A stretch of DNA of 64,000 nt from Rutidosis leptorrhynchoides (taxonomy: Eukaryota; Streptophyta; Magnoliopsida; Asterales; Asteraceae): positions 312,261,001 through 312,325,000 of the forward strand of contig NC_092333.1 of assembly GCF_046630445.1 (NCBI RefSeq), read 5' to 3'. The notes below the pieces were generated by a model. It was not told where the DNA came from. It worked only from the letters and a program-made list of their open reading frames with translations, and did not search any database. A program made the translations under genes and the position numbers. How positions within the stretch are numbered: position 1 is the first letter of the stretch; each line of letters starts with the position of its first letter. Below, piece after piece: positions 26,341-38,115 of the stretch.

Positions 26341-26887
26341 TAATGGTGTATCCTATCGTATACACACATAAAAGGCATAACGGTTGCATAAAAGTAGCAT
26401 CAGGAAGGCTGGAAACAACAGTTTTGTGGAGTTAACCATCCAGCGTTCTCCGTTGTACAGGCTGCTCCGTCATGCGTAAGCCCTGAAGGCCGCCTAGCGC
26501 GTAAGCCCTGGCCGGAGAACGCCACCTTCAGCGTAAATTACGGATCACGAATAACAGAACGTATCATCATCTGACACGTGTCCCCGAGCAATCTCTTGGA
26601 TCTGACACTATAAATAGACCCCTTGGGTCGTCATTTTACACAGTTCAGATATTCTGACAACTTTGAGAGCTGAGACTTCACTTCTCTTTCTCTCTCTACT
26701 TTCTTTCACTAGAAGTCATCCGGCTAGCACTTTTACGCTCTATGGACGATAGATTGATTAAGCCACGCCACAAGTTTCTACACTTGTGATCCGGGTCTGC
26801 AGGGATTATTTCCCGAGGGTAAAAATCAATCGGCAACACTCCGCCCTCCTAAAGCTAGATTACTTCATAAGAAAATAGGTGTTAACA
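26341..26887 (+). repeat. 5' LTR of element B (family 1), 547 bp
   Basis: Starts TAATGGTGTATCC and ends GGTGTTAACA. TATA box TATAAATA at 26609-26616. Perfect palindrome GACACGTGTC at 26573-26582. A GCGTAAGCCCTG motif is repeated near 26475 and 26500. The 3' LTR has ~32 bp near its end that this copy lacks. Confidence 0.9.
26573..26616 (+). promoter_or_regulatory. LTR promoter with G-box/ABRE-like palindrome and TATA box
   Basis: GACACGTGTC, containing the bZIP-type core ACGTGTC, lies 26 bases upstream of TATAAATA. The same arrangement is in the other B LTR and both C LTRs, so it is conserved in family 1. Confidence 0.6.
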
Positions 26888-26898
26888 ATGGCGCCATC
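26888..26898 (+). other. Primer binding site overlapping the start codon
   Basis: The LTR is followed at once by ATGGCGCCATC. TGGCGCC is the usual beginning of a plant LTR primer binding site and its first two bases are the TG of the initiator ATG. The full tRNA match is short and I could not name the primer tRNA. C has the same arrangement. Confidence 0.65.
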
Positions 26899-29800
26899 CA
26901 TTATTAAGACGAATCATCTCACCAACACTGATAAAGACGGCGAAGATAACGAATTCATACCCATAGAAGTGGGCATGATACACCAATGGAAAGCTGGACA
27001 ACGGAGGAAGGCAGAAGTATTAGAAGATTGGGAAGAGCAATTAATATCCTTTCCTTCTATGTGTAACACAAATCCATCCGATGGTCCAGTAGTTATAGAA
27101 GCGCGAGTTGCTAATTGCTTAATACGCAACATTTACACTGACACAGGAGCTGGAGCAGACATTATGTATGAACATTGCTTCATACAGCTACCCAAAGATG
27201 TACAAGAAAAAATGAAGGAAACATATGTCCCGTTGGCAAGTTTTACAAGTGAGCCGTCCTGGTCTGAAGGAAGTATTTTGCTTGAAGTAACATTGGGCAA
27301 GCCACCCCTAAGACGCACAGCCAATATTGAGTTCTTAGTGGTTAAAGCAAATTCACAGTACAACATAATTTTGGGAAGAACTCCTTTAATGACGTTTGGA
27401 GCTGTAACGTCAACTGTACATGGTATGATGAAGTTTCCAACGCCAGGCGGAGTACCAACGTTATATGCAGAACGGCAGAAGTTAATTGAGTGTTCCCAAG
27501 TAACAAAGGCAGTAATTAAGCCAATCATACACGATGATGGGTCAATTTCACCAAATCTTAAATTTCCAGATCAGAAAATCATAATTGGGCACACGTTGTT
27601 CGCCGAATGTAAAGCAAAATTATACAATATTTTGACAACAAATCTAGACATTTTTGCATGGCACCTGTCTGATATGACCGGTGTTCCAAGGGAAATTGCA
27701 GAGCATAGGCTAAACGTGAATCCCAACATACATCCTGTTTGTTAGAAAAAGCGTGGCATGGCGCCAGAAAGAAGCAAATTCCTCCGTGATGAGGTACGAA
27801 GTTTGGTGGATGCTGGGATCCTGCGAGAGGTCAAATATCAGACATGGGTAGCCAATCCGATCATGGTTAGGAAGCCGGACAACTCATGGCGGATGTGTGT
27901 GGATTTCACGGATATCAATAAAGCATGTCGAAAGGACAATTATCCTTTACCTGAAATTGATTGGAAGGTAGAATCATTGGCAGGATATCGATTCAAATGT
28001 TTCCTTGATGCTGCTAAGGGATATCATCAAATCCCAATGGCTTTAAAAGATGAAGACAAAACGGCTTTTCACACGACGGAAGGCATATTCTGTTACATGA
28101 AAATGCCTTTTGGTTTGAAGAATGCGGGAGCAACATATCAATGACTTATTGATATGGCATTTAAGGATCAAATTGGGCGAAACTTAGAAGCTTATGTTGA
28201 TGACATTGTCATCAAAAGTCATACTGAAGAGAAGATGTTACGAGATATACAAGAAACTTTTGCATCTCTACGAAAAATTAACATGAAATTAAATCCCAAG
28301 AAGTGCACGTTTGGTGTGGAAGAGGGAAAATTCTTAGGTCATATTGTAACAGAACGTGGAATTAAAGCTAATCCTAAGAAAATTCAAGCAATTGAAGATA
28401 TGAAGTCACCAACTAGCAAAAAGGATGTTCAACGGCTACATGGATGTCTATCAGCGTTAACAAGATTCTTGTCCAGAGCAGCTGAAAAGTCACTTCCATT
28501 CATGAAGGTGTTAAAGGGCTGTTTAGATAAAAAAGATTTTGTGTGGACGGCGGAAGCTGAAAATGCATTCCAAGAGATCAAGCAGTTGTTAAAAACATTA
28601 CCTACGTTAACAGCACCAAAAGAGGGGGAAACCCTAATTTTATACTTAGCTGTCTCAAAGGAAGCAATAAGTTCTGTTCTAATCGCAGAACGGAACGGTG
28701 TGCAAATGCCTACATATTTTGTTAGCAAGGTGTTGCAGCTTAGTGAAACAAATTATCCACCACTTCACCGCATGGTTTATGCCCTTGTGCATACTGCACG
28801 ACATTTACGAAGATATTTTCAAGGTCATCCCATCTTAGTGTTAACAGATCAACCATTGAAGCAAATACTCCGGCGTCCAGAATCATCTGGCCGTTTAGCA
28901 AAATGGGCCATCGAGTTGGGGGAGTATGAAATCAATTTTGCTCCCCGAAATGCAGTTAAAGGACAAATTTTGGCAGATTTCCTCTTGGAGACAAATGAAA
29001 AAATAGAGTATGGCAACAAAATGGCACCATCACAGCATGAGTGGGAGTTACACACTGATGGGGCATCCAGTGAAGAGGGAACAGGTGCAGGGCTAGTTTT
29101 AACAAGTCCAGAAGGTGAAGAGTATATTTATGCATTGAAATTCTGTTTTTATGCTTCAAACAATGAAGCAGAGTATGAAGCATTACTTTTCGGCCTCCGC
29201 ATAGTGGTAGAAATGGGGATAACAAATTTACGAGCATATGTTGATTCTCAAATTGTCGCCCAGCAAGTTAATGGAACGTTCGATGCAAGGGATACATCCA
29301 TGAGGCAATATATAAAGGTGGTGGAAGCAATTTCAAAGAAATTTGATAACCTTGAAGTCGTGCAAATACCTCGAAATAAAAACAAAAAAGCTGACGTCTT
29401 GAGTAAGTTAGCTACTTTAACCTTTGATCATTTGCACAAATGAGTGTTGGTTGAAGAACTTAAGGAGAAATCAATACATGGAAAATCAATTATTGCAATA
29501 GTTGAAGAAGCTAAGAAAACTTGGATGACTCCGTATTTGAGATATTTGCATGACGGATGGTTACCTGTTGATAAGGCGGAAGCAAGAAGAATAAGAGTAA
29601 CTGCACCAATGTATGAGATTGTTAGTGGTGTCCTTTATCGAAAGTCATACAATGGTCCGTTGTTAAGATGTTTAACCGATGATGAAGCGATAAAAGTGGT
29701 CAAAGAAATGCATGAAGGAGTTTGTTCTCAACACTCCGGTTTCCGTACCGTGGCATCACGGATCATGCGACAAGGGTATTTTTGGCCTTCCCTTTATCGG

Positions 29801-30754
29801 GATGTCACAGAAATCATAAAAACATGTGAGAATTGTCAGAGGCATGGTACAATTCAGCGTCTTCCAAAGTATGATTTGATACCGGTGTCATCCGCTTGGC
29901 CGTTCTGTAAATGGGCTATTGATATTGTGGGGCCATTTAATAGGAGCACTGGTAATGCTAAGTTCTTGGTGGTAGCGATCGATTTTTTCATGAAATGGGT
30001 TGAAGCAAAGGCTTTAGCAAAAATCACAGGAGAAAATGTCAAAAAGTTTGTTTGGCATGATATTGTATGCCGTTACGGGGTGCCAAATGAAACAGTCAGC
30101 GATAACGGCAAGCAATTTGCAGAAAATCCATTTCGGAGTTGGTGTGAAGAGCTGGGCATAAAGCAAAACTTTACATCTGTTGCTCATCCTCAAGCGAACG
30201 GACAAGTGGAGGTTACCAACAAGGAAATCGTTGCTGGCATTAAGGCGCGGTTGGGGCTAAGTCAAACTGGATGGGTGGATGAGCTGCCAAATGTATTGTG
30301 GGCACACCGGACGACGCCAAAGCGGAGCATGGGGGAAACACCTTTTAGTCTGGTATATGGAACAGAGGCAGTGATACCGGCTGAAATATGTGTGCCAACA
30401 CAACGCATTATGGCATTTGATGTTGAGGCTAATTCTGAGGCGTTAAGGGAAAATATCAACTTGTTGGAGGAAAGAAGGTTGATGGCCGCCATCCGGCAAG
30501 CAGATCACAAGCATAACATGGCAAAATATTATAACAAGAAAGTGCAGCATGTGCAGTTTGAAGAAGGTGATTTAGTACTACGTGATAATGAGGCAAGCAG
30601 GCAAATCAAATTTGGAAAGCTAGCCCCAAAATGGGAAGGACCTTATAAGGTCACGAAAGTAAATCAGAATGGGTCATACATGCTTGTTGCGCCTTCCGGC
30701 GAGCAATATGAAAGAGCTTGGAATGCAATGAATTTAAAGAAATTTTATGCGTAG
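26888..30754 (+). pseudogene. Gag-less Tat polyprotein: protease, RT, RNase H, archaeal-type RNase H, integrase
   Basis: The ATG at 26888 gives MAPS, the same first residues as the gag of C, then reaches protease (DTGAGAD) by about residue 90. RT has FLDAAKGYHQIPM, MPFGLKNAGATYQ and YVDD. After the ordinary RNase H comes a second one (HTDGASS, NNEAEYEAL, YVDSQ, KKADVLSKLA), the archaeal-type domain typical of Tat elements. Integrase shows an HHCC zinc region, VSDNGKQF and ANGQVEVTN, ending MNLKKFYA. One frame throughout, broken by three stops: TAG 27743-27745, TGA 28142-28144, TGA 29441-29443. No frameshift. At least the first two fit C-to-T changes. The gag core and zinc knuckle are absent. 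Confidence 0.93.
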
Positions 30755-31355
30755 CACTATATGCATGGACAGCTTGATCAACTGTCAAATGCATGAGATA
30801 TAGTCATAAATGTAAAAGTTTCTTTAAGAATATGAATAATAGCAATTATTCTTATGGCAATATTTTTCACAAATTTTATCCGGCCAAGGATTTTTTAGCC
30901 CAGGTGTCACATAGCTGTGTGTCATCCCTACCCGCAGAAAGAAAGAAAGCCTTTCGGTGGTAGAAGTACAATCATACTCAAAATGGTTGTATCGATAGTG
31001 AGATATGTAGAACTCACTAAAGTATCGAAGCGATGAAACGAATCTACAAAAAATGTCATGACACAACTTATATACACAAAATGCAGAGCACAACGGAAAA
31101 CGGATCTTAGTGTCCAGCAAAATATATAAAGGCGAAAGTAATTCATAACTTTTTCTCATGAGTTTCATAACGGAAGGCGTATGACGGAGAATATGATTTT
31201 GATATTCATAATTATAATGATTGCAAAGTATAAATCTCAATATCTTGAGCATTGTTCATTACAATAATCTTACTAAGTTACAGCATATATTTTTGATGTA
31301 CATACCAAAATGCAATATTAAGTATTATAAAGCAGATGTATAACAACATAGTGTT
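30755..31355. other. Spacer between integrase and antisense gene of B
   Basis: Noncoding, between convergent genes. Short frames on minus show no domain. A purine run (GAAAGAAAGAAAG) occurs near 30940. Confidence 0.5.
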
Positions 31356-33460
31356 TCATTCATCCTGTGGAGTATAATTCAATACATCATCTACTGTTAC
31401 ATCTGGCCTTTTACAAAGATTTTCAAGATCAAAAAACCTCATATTTTCTATTGAGGCACCGGCTGCATCAGCTTCTAATTCGGCATTTTCATTAATCTTT
31501 GATGTGATTACCTCAGGCAGAGGATTTGGAAGTTCTGGTAGTTTTCTTTTCATAAAATTGAAAAACTTTAACCGTTCAACAGATTTGGCAAGGCGGACAA
31601 ACTCACGGATTCTGTGAGATAGTGCCTGACAGTTAAAGATACGCTCTACAAGCGCAGGAATGCCAGTTATCATTCGTCTTTCATTCTCTTCTTTGGCTTT
31701 AAGTTGTTCTTTCAACATGTTATTTTGCTCAAGCATTTTTTTCGTTCTCCTTTACTAGTTCATCAATTTTGCTCAGATGCCGTTTTTCTCTGAAAGATAG
31801 TTCTTTGACTTGCTCCTTATACTCCGCCCTCTGACTGTTGCAATTTTCATAGTGCCTCTTCATTGTCTCGTATTCCCTCTTTATCTCTGTGGCTATTCGT
31901 TCAGTCTTGGCTACTTTCTCCTTTTCAGCAGAAAGCTCCTTATTTGTAGTGACTTCACTGTTTTGCAAGTCAGATAGGCGTTGAAGGTCATTTAGACCAG
32001 AAGCAATGTTCAGAATGATAATTTGTGCCTTAACCTTCTTGGCATCTGCATCAGATAAATTGCTAAAGAATTGGGCTAGTGAAGGACACACCATGGCATT
32101 CAAAAAAGTCACGAAATCTTCGTACGAGTGTGGTGGTCCTTTTAAAAGGGAGGAAAGCATGTTTGTGTCAAGATTGGGAAGTGTAATTTGTTGTTGAGAA
32201 GAACTAGGGCCAGCTCCTTGTTGAGCGGATGACAGAGGAATGTGACCAGTTCTTCTCCTCTTGGCGGAAGGCGGAAGAGTTGTTAATGTAGTGTCTTGAT
32301 GTGCTGCACTAGCTGTTGGAGATAAAGGAAAATTGTTATTTATAAAAGAGTTCCAATATGCTTCGCAACATTTCAAAGGTGTCATAAAGTATAAGGAAGG
32401 GTTTGGATTATAAAATCCACCAGTACTGGGTATGCAAGAAAACAAGTACAGGTTTTGGTATGGAATTTTGCATAATTCAGTGTTGTCATTTTCATTACCC
32501 GAGGTACGACGTTCTCTAGAGGCAACTCGATTCATACCTATGTCTTCTTCTTCTTCTTCTTCTTCTTCATCTTCCTCCTCCCTCATTACATCTATTTTGG
32601 GGGTATCATCAATAATTTTCTCGGTGGTAAAGGTAAGCTGTGAATACGATGATCGCATGGCGGTAAGAGGAGTAATTTCTGCAAAAATTAAAAAGTCACA
32701 GTGATTAAATGGATAAATAAAGAAGAACATTTTATTTAAGCATATGTAGAAAAAGTAAATGCTTACTCTTTTTCCCAGCAAGAATACAGGCATAGCCTTG
32801 TGAGATATCTCAATCTTGGCTCATGGATGTCAGCGAAAGCATGTGTTCCCCATATTTAATGTCATTGATTTCTTCAGCTTTAATCCTCTTAAATAAAAGG
32901 TTTTCTTTGGTGACGAGTTTTGGAAAGGTAACAGATACGGTATGCGAGTATTTGCGCCATACTCGAGTAGCTGAGTATTGTTTGTCAATTACATCTTCAT
33001 TAATAAAGATAAATGAAGCATACCAGTTGTCGCCAGGATGATCAAGTGCAGGTTTCAGAAACCCATGAACTTTATTGAAAGTGAACCAACCATTTTCATG
33101 GCGTGCTATACGTACCAAATGGCAAAATATCCGAATTGATGGTTCAATGCTCCTTGCATGACAATACATTTCAAAAATTAAGATCTTTCGAATTGATGCT
33201 GGTTCGAATTGACCAACAGCAACACCGTAAAATTTGCAAACTTCTAAGAAGAAGGGTGTAAATGGCAGACGTAAGCAAAATTTGAAGATTGCATGGCCAT
33301 AAATAGCAACCTTGCCAGGGGGCGGTGAGCAGGCTCTGGCATTAATTGCAGGAATCACTGGTTCAACACCAGCTAATCTAGGAAAATGTTGCAGTAGCTC
33401 GCTTAAATATCTCTCATTTACTCTGCTAGGAATAGCTGCAACGTCCTTTACGGCTGCCAT
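31356..33460 (-). pseudogene. Antisense gene of element B: Transposase_28-like domain plus coiled coil
   Basis: Start at 33460 (MAAVKDVAA). Exon 1 runs to 32767 and encodes a region like the putative gypsy-type transposon domain (LRLPFTPFFLEVCKFYGV, FEPASIRKILIFEMYCHA, ENGWFTFNK). An 88-bp GT-AG intron (32766-32679, phase 1) follows. Exon 2 has an acidic run from (GAA)n, a basic KRRRTG cluster and a long coiled coil; the C-terminal part (GIPALVERIFNCQ) continues to 31356. Two breaks: a TGA at 32810-32812 where C has Trp, and one extra A in an A-run near 31735. A further intron between about 32500 and 32420 is possible but unproved. TATA at ~33573-33583. Confidence 0.8.
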
Positions 33461-33572
33461 TAATGTTCTAATGAAACAGGAGGTAACGAAGGTATTGATG
33501 GAAGAAGATGAATACTGTAGAAGAAAGTTGTAAAAGTAAATGATCGGATAGGGTTTATGGTGGTTAAAAAGC

Positions 33573-33635
33573 AAAATATATATCAGCTGTAATCAGTGGT
33601 GATTTTGGGGGTTTTATTTTCAACCCCACACGTGT
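33573..33635 (-). promoter_or_regulatory. Promoter of the antisense gene in B
   Basis: Minus-strand TATATATTTTG at 33573-33583, ~115 bp upstream of the start codon. ACACGTGT G-box at 33628-33635, 45 bases further upstream. C has the same pair. Confidence 0.55.
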
Positions 33636-33847
33636 AAGGACAAGATAAAAAGGTGAGTACATCGAAAAGTCTTTTTACAGCTAGAGGCGCGTGCGATATA
33701 AGCAATCATCATAATGTCAGTAAAATTTGCCTATCATTTAATGCCTGTGATGTGCTTCCCAATGCAAAAAGAAAACGTGAAGACATGGTTGGCATGCGTT
33801 ATTCTAAGTTTAACAACTTAATCAATTTTCAAATGCTTAAGTCATTA

Positions 33848-33860
33848 AACTGGGGGGACT
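33848..33860 (+). other. Polypurine tract of element B
   Basis: AACTGGGGGGACT directly before the 3' LTR start TAATGG; primes plus-strand DNA synthesis in this class of element. Confidence 0.88.
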
Positions 33861-34439
33861 TAATGGTGTATCCTATCGTATACACGCATAAAAGGCATAA
33901 CGGTTGCATAAAAGTAGCATCAGGAAGGCTGAAAACAACAGTTTTGTGGAGTTAACCGTCCAGCGTTCTCCGTTGTACAGGTTGCTCCGTCATGCGTAAG
34001 CCCTGAAGGCCGCCTAGCGCATAAGCCCTGGCCGGAGAACGCCACCTTCAGCGTAAATTACGGATCACGAATAACAGAACGTATCATCATCTGACACGTG
34101 TCCCCGAGCAATCTCTTGGATCTGACACTATAAATAGACCCATTGGGTCGTCATTTTACACAGTTCAGATATTCTGACAACTTTGAGAGCTGAGACTTCA
34201 CTTCTCTTTCTCTCTCTACTTTCTCTCACTAGAAGTCATCCGGCTAGCACTTTTACGCTCTACGGACGATAGATTGATTAAGCCACCCCACAAGTTTCTA
34301 CACTTGTGATCCGAGTCTGCAGGGATTATTTCCCGAGGGTAAAAATAAATCGGCAACACTCCGCCCTCCTAAAGCTAGATTACTTCTAGTATCTTGTCGA
34401 CACACTAAGCCTTACCTCATAAGGAAATAGGTGTTAACA
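33861..34439 (+). repeat. 3' LTR of element B (family 1), 579 bp
   Basis: Same ends as the 5' LTR, with G-box palindrome and TATA conserved (about 34093-34136). Retains ~32 bp near the end (AGTATCTTGTCGACACAC region) that the 5' LTR lacks. Confidence 0.9.
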
Positions 34440-34797
34440 ATTATCGTTGTAACGATATTTTAATGTATATATCATATTAAGAGATATTCATACATCATAA
34501 TATCATGATAATATAATAATTTAACATCTCATTTGATATAATAAACATTGGGTTAACAACATTAATTGAGATCGTTAACTTAAAGGTTTCAAAACAACAC
34601 TTACATGTAACGACTAACGAAGACTTAACGACTCCATTAGAATGTATATACATATTGTGTTTTGATATGTATTCTTACACTTTTGAAAGACTTCAAGACA
34701 CATATCAAAGTACTTCTACTTAACAAAAATGCTTACAATTACATCCTCGTTCAGTTTCATCAACAATTCTACTCGTATGCACTTACTTTTGAAAGTG
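34440..34797 (-). repeat. Inverted LTR fragment between B and F
   Basis: Inverted relative of 19200-19570 in P2, trapped between the end of B and the truncated end of F. No gene content. Confidence 0.75.
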
Positions 34798-36747
34798 CTA
34801 GAACGTTAAAGCAGCCAATTTTCTCAACGCATCCGCCTTTTTGTTTTGGCTTCTTGGTACTTGCGTGAGTTCGAAATGCTCAAATCGCACTGCAATTTCT
34901 TTCAACAACTGCAAGTATTTTTGCATAGAGGGATCATGCGCGTCAAAAGATCCGTTAAACTGATTCGCTACTAGCTGTGAATCCGTAAATGCACGCAACT
35001 TAACAATATTCATTTTCCGCGTAATATTTAAACCTGCAAGCAATGCCTCATACTCTGCCTCATTATTTGTTACGTCAAAATTAAACCGCAGAGCATAAGT
35101 GTGCTCTTCACCGCTTGAACTTGCCAAAACTAATCCCGCACCTGCACCTTCTGCGCATGAAGCACCATCAGTAAATAAATCCCAAGTTTCACCTTGTTCA
35201 GGTTTTAGTGTGGTTCGCTCATTAATCACCTCCAACTCTCCAGATAGTTCAGTGAGATAATCCGCCATAACTTTCCCTTTTTTAGCGCTACGCGGAAGGT
35301 AAGATATTTGATAAGCACCTAATTCTACCGCCCATAATGCGAGTCTACCAGATATCTCTGGCTTTGTTAAGACTTGCCTGATTGGTAGATTAGTTAATAC
35401 ATGCACGGGATGCCCTTGAAAATATCTTCGTAGCCTTCGCGTTGTTAAAATGAGCGCATAGACAAACTTTTCAATCGGCGCATAGTTTATTTCACTCCCC
35501 GTAAGGGCTTTACTAACAAAATACACTGGCTTTTGTATTTTGTTCCTTTCCACGATCAAAACTGAGCCAAAAGCTTCGTTTGCTACTGAGATATAAAGAT
35601 AAAGAGTTTCGCCATTAACCGGCGCTGTTAGTGTAGGCAAAGTTTTTAACAACTTTTTCATCTCCTGAAACGCGGATTCTGCTTCGCTGGACCACACAAA
35701 ATTCTTTTGCTTCAAACAACCTTTTAAGGTTTTGAAAAATGGCAACTGCCTTTCCGCGGCTTTAGACAAGAAACGCGTTAATGTGGCAAGATTTCCCGTC
35801 AAACTTTGCACTTCTTTGACCGTTTTCGGTGCGATCATATTTTCTATAGCCGCGATATTTTTTGGATTAGCTTGAATACCCTGTTCTGTAACAAGATATC
35901 CCAAAAATTTCCCTTCCGTTTCGCCAAAACTACATTTTAGCGGATTAAGCTTCATGTTTATTTTTCGCAGTCTGTCAAATGTTTCACGAATATCTTCAAT
36001 GATTCGCTCTTGCGTCATGCTTTTGATAACTAAATCATCTACATAAGCTTCAAGATTACGCCCTATTTGTTTATCAAACGCGGTATCAATCAACCGTTGA
36101 TATGTCGCGCCTGCATTGATTAAACCGAAAGGCATCATGATATAACAATATATGCCTTTGCCCGTATGAAATGCGGTTTTATCTGCGTCTTCTTGCGCCA
36201 TAGGAATCTGATGATAACCTCTTGACGCATCCAAAAAACATTTATACGGAAAAGCATGTAAAGATTCCACCTTCAGATCAATTTCTGGAAGCGGATAGTT
36301 ATCCTTCGGGCACGCTTTATTCAAATCTTTGTAATCAATACACATTCTCCAAGAACCATCAGTTTTCTTCACCAATACTGGATTTGCAATCCATGATTGG
36401 TATTGGACTTCGCGCAAAATTCTGGCTCTCACCAATTTTGTTACTTCTTCACACAACCATTTTACGCGGTCTGGGGCCCTACCCTTTCGCTTTTGCACTA
36501 CAGGTTTTAGAGCTGGATTCACATTAAGCCTGTGTTCTGCAATATGACGCAGAACACCAGTCATATCATTTTCGCACCAGGCAAAAACATCCATATATTG
36601 GACAAGTAATTGCACGATTTGTTTTCTAGTATCCGCACTAACATTACGTCCTACTTTGATTTTCTGATCTGGATATGCGGGATTAATTATTTCCATAGCA
36701 TCTGCACCATCAACAGGTTCGCACCAGGCATAATGCTCATTGAACAT
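34798..36747 (-). pseudogene. Tat RT, RNase H and archaeal-type RNase H of F
   Basis: 649 residues open. RT shows WRMCIDYKDLNKACPKDNYPLP, FLDASRGYHQIPM, MPFGLINAGATYQ and YVDD. First RNase H: LRRYFQGHPVHVLT and the region after it. Second, archaeal-type RNase H: FTDGASCAEGAG, NNEAEYEALL, FTDSQLV, NKKADALRKLA. Truncated two codons later at the join with foreign LTR sequence. One frameshift near 36730 separates it from protease. Confidence 0.92.
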
Positions 36748-37166
36748 ATTGTGGCAATTCCCTTATACGTTGGAAACTTAATCATGCCATGAATTGTAGA
36801 CGGTACAATCCCAAATTTACTTATAGCAGTTCTTCCCAACAGCATGTTATAGCGAGAAGAGGCTCGCATAACATAAAAATCTAATCGCTCTTGCCGCACC
36901 AAAGCGTCATCATTAACATCAGCTAACTCGATGTTTAATGACAAAACACCTATAGGTAATGAAGATTCTCCTGCAAAACCGGTTAGTGAAACCGCGGTTG
37001 TTTGCAGGTTTGTTTTAATACTTTCTGGCAATTGAGCGAAGCATTGTTCGTAAATAACATCAACGCTACTGCCATTGTCGACATGGACTTTCATGACTGT
37101 GATATCAGCTTCCACGATTTTGCACGATATCATTATCGGCATTTCAGAAAAATCATCGCTCTGCAT
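36687..37166 (-). pseudogene. Tat protease of F with altered active site
   Basis: Retropepsin-like segment homologous to D and E (ILGHTAL-type and STIHGM motifs: MLLGRTAI, STIHGMIKFP). The catalytic triad reads D-N-G-S (VDNGSSVD) instead of D-T-G-S. The upstream frame, read through, gives FAPISFP and then protease, so the sequence joins the leader to protease with no gag core. Confidence 0.82.
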
Positions 37167-37463
37167 TTTCGGGAAACTAATTGGCGCAAATTGTCAATTA
37201 TGATGCATTTTAGCGAACTTTCGCTTTTTTCCTCTTTTTTGGGCATTCGCTCACACAACGACCACTGTATCACTATCGTTTCCAATATTACTCATAATTC
37301 TAAGCAATCGAGCAATTCACCGCCGATTTTAGATGCATGCACCTACAAATCATCACAACAAAAACACGATTTAAATTAAACCGTCGAATTAATTGTTTTG
37401 ACGACATAAAACAAAAAATTTTCAGTTTTAATTCAAAACACGTGTCCCACGGATGGTGCCAAT
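37167..37463 (-). other. Leader and primer binding site of F, with gag remnant tip
   Basis: TGGCACCATCCGTGGGA (37461-37445) lies two bases inside the LTR and is the likely primer binding site; tRNA not identified. The leader has a short ORF beginning MSNIGNDSDTVVVV that stops after 14 codons, possibly the tip of a former gag. No gag core or knuckle is present. Confidence 0.6.
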
Positions 37464-37955
37464 TGATCAATCCATATTTAATGATGTTACTTAATCACGG
37501 ATTGAGTGCAATAAGATTGTAATGGAGGATGGGATGGTTGATGATTATTTTGGGCCCCGATGATCGTCTTTCACTTTAACTATCAAGTGATCAACCACCC
37601 CGACCAGGTCTTGATTGTTAATTAACTTAATTCACCTTTTCGCAATGTAAAAATCCCTTGGGCAAGATCACAAGTGGAAATTACAAAGGCTTAGGCAAAA
37701 TGGCAGAGAATCAACAACTTATAAATGAGAGGCCAAGCTCTCTATTTATAGGATTCGAAATATCCGCGGTCTGCGAGTTACATAACTATCCGCGGAAACT
37801 CAGCGGATTAAACCGCGATCTTGTATTAATGCGAAAACATAACCGCGGTACTCATTTTCAGCGAATATTGCACAGCTTTGCCTTATAATTCGCGTAGTTC
37901 TGCCTTTGGCTTTTAACAAATAAAATATACATATACAATGCTATGTATATGATCA
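37464..37955 (-). repeat. 5' LTR of F (family 2), 492 bp
   Basis: Both ends read TGATCA. Close to 12996-13486 inverted and to 59603-60094. TATA-like element near 37745 on minus. Confidence 0.9.
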
Positions 37956-38115
37956 ATGATAATGATATTATTATTAGTAAATAATAACAATAATAATAAT
38001 TTTAATTGTAATTATAATCGTGATAATAATAATAACAAATATCTAATACTTATTTTGTGACAATATTGATCATTATAATTACAATCTTAAATGTTATTAC
38101 TAGTAGTAACAATAA

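Larger units (their letters stand above)
26341..34439 (+). mobile_element. Tat-lineage element B (family 1): pol-type, without gag, with antisense gene
   Basis: 8.1 kb with two LTRs, a polyprotein of protease, RT, two RNase H domains and integrase, then the antisense gene. The gag region is missing: protease begins about 90 codons after the start. The LTRs differ by roughly a dozen substitutions (near 2 percent by eye) plus one ~32-bp gap in the 5' LTR. No target duplication is seen (GTATC left, ATTAT right), and left and right flanks come from different parts of the 4 kb LTR family. Confidence 0.9.
34798..37955 (-). mobile_element. Tat-lineage element F (family 2): pol-type, without gag, truncated
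   Basis: Reading leftward: 5' LTR (37955-37464), primer binding site, a ~280-bp leader, protease, RT and both RNase H domains, then abrupt loss near 34803 inside the archaeal-type RNase H. Integrase, antisense gene and 3' LTR are gone. As in B there is no gag between LTR and protease. It inserted into the 3' LTR of T, whose sequence resumes at 37956. Confidence 0.88.

Noticed and set aside
32432..32704. Poly-Ser plus-strand frame
   Set aside because: Shadow of the acidic (GAA)n run in the antisense gene of B on minus.
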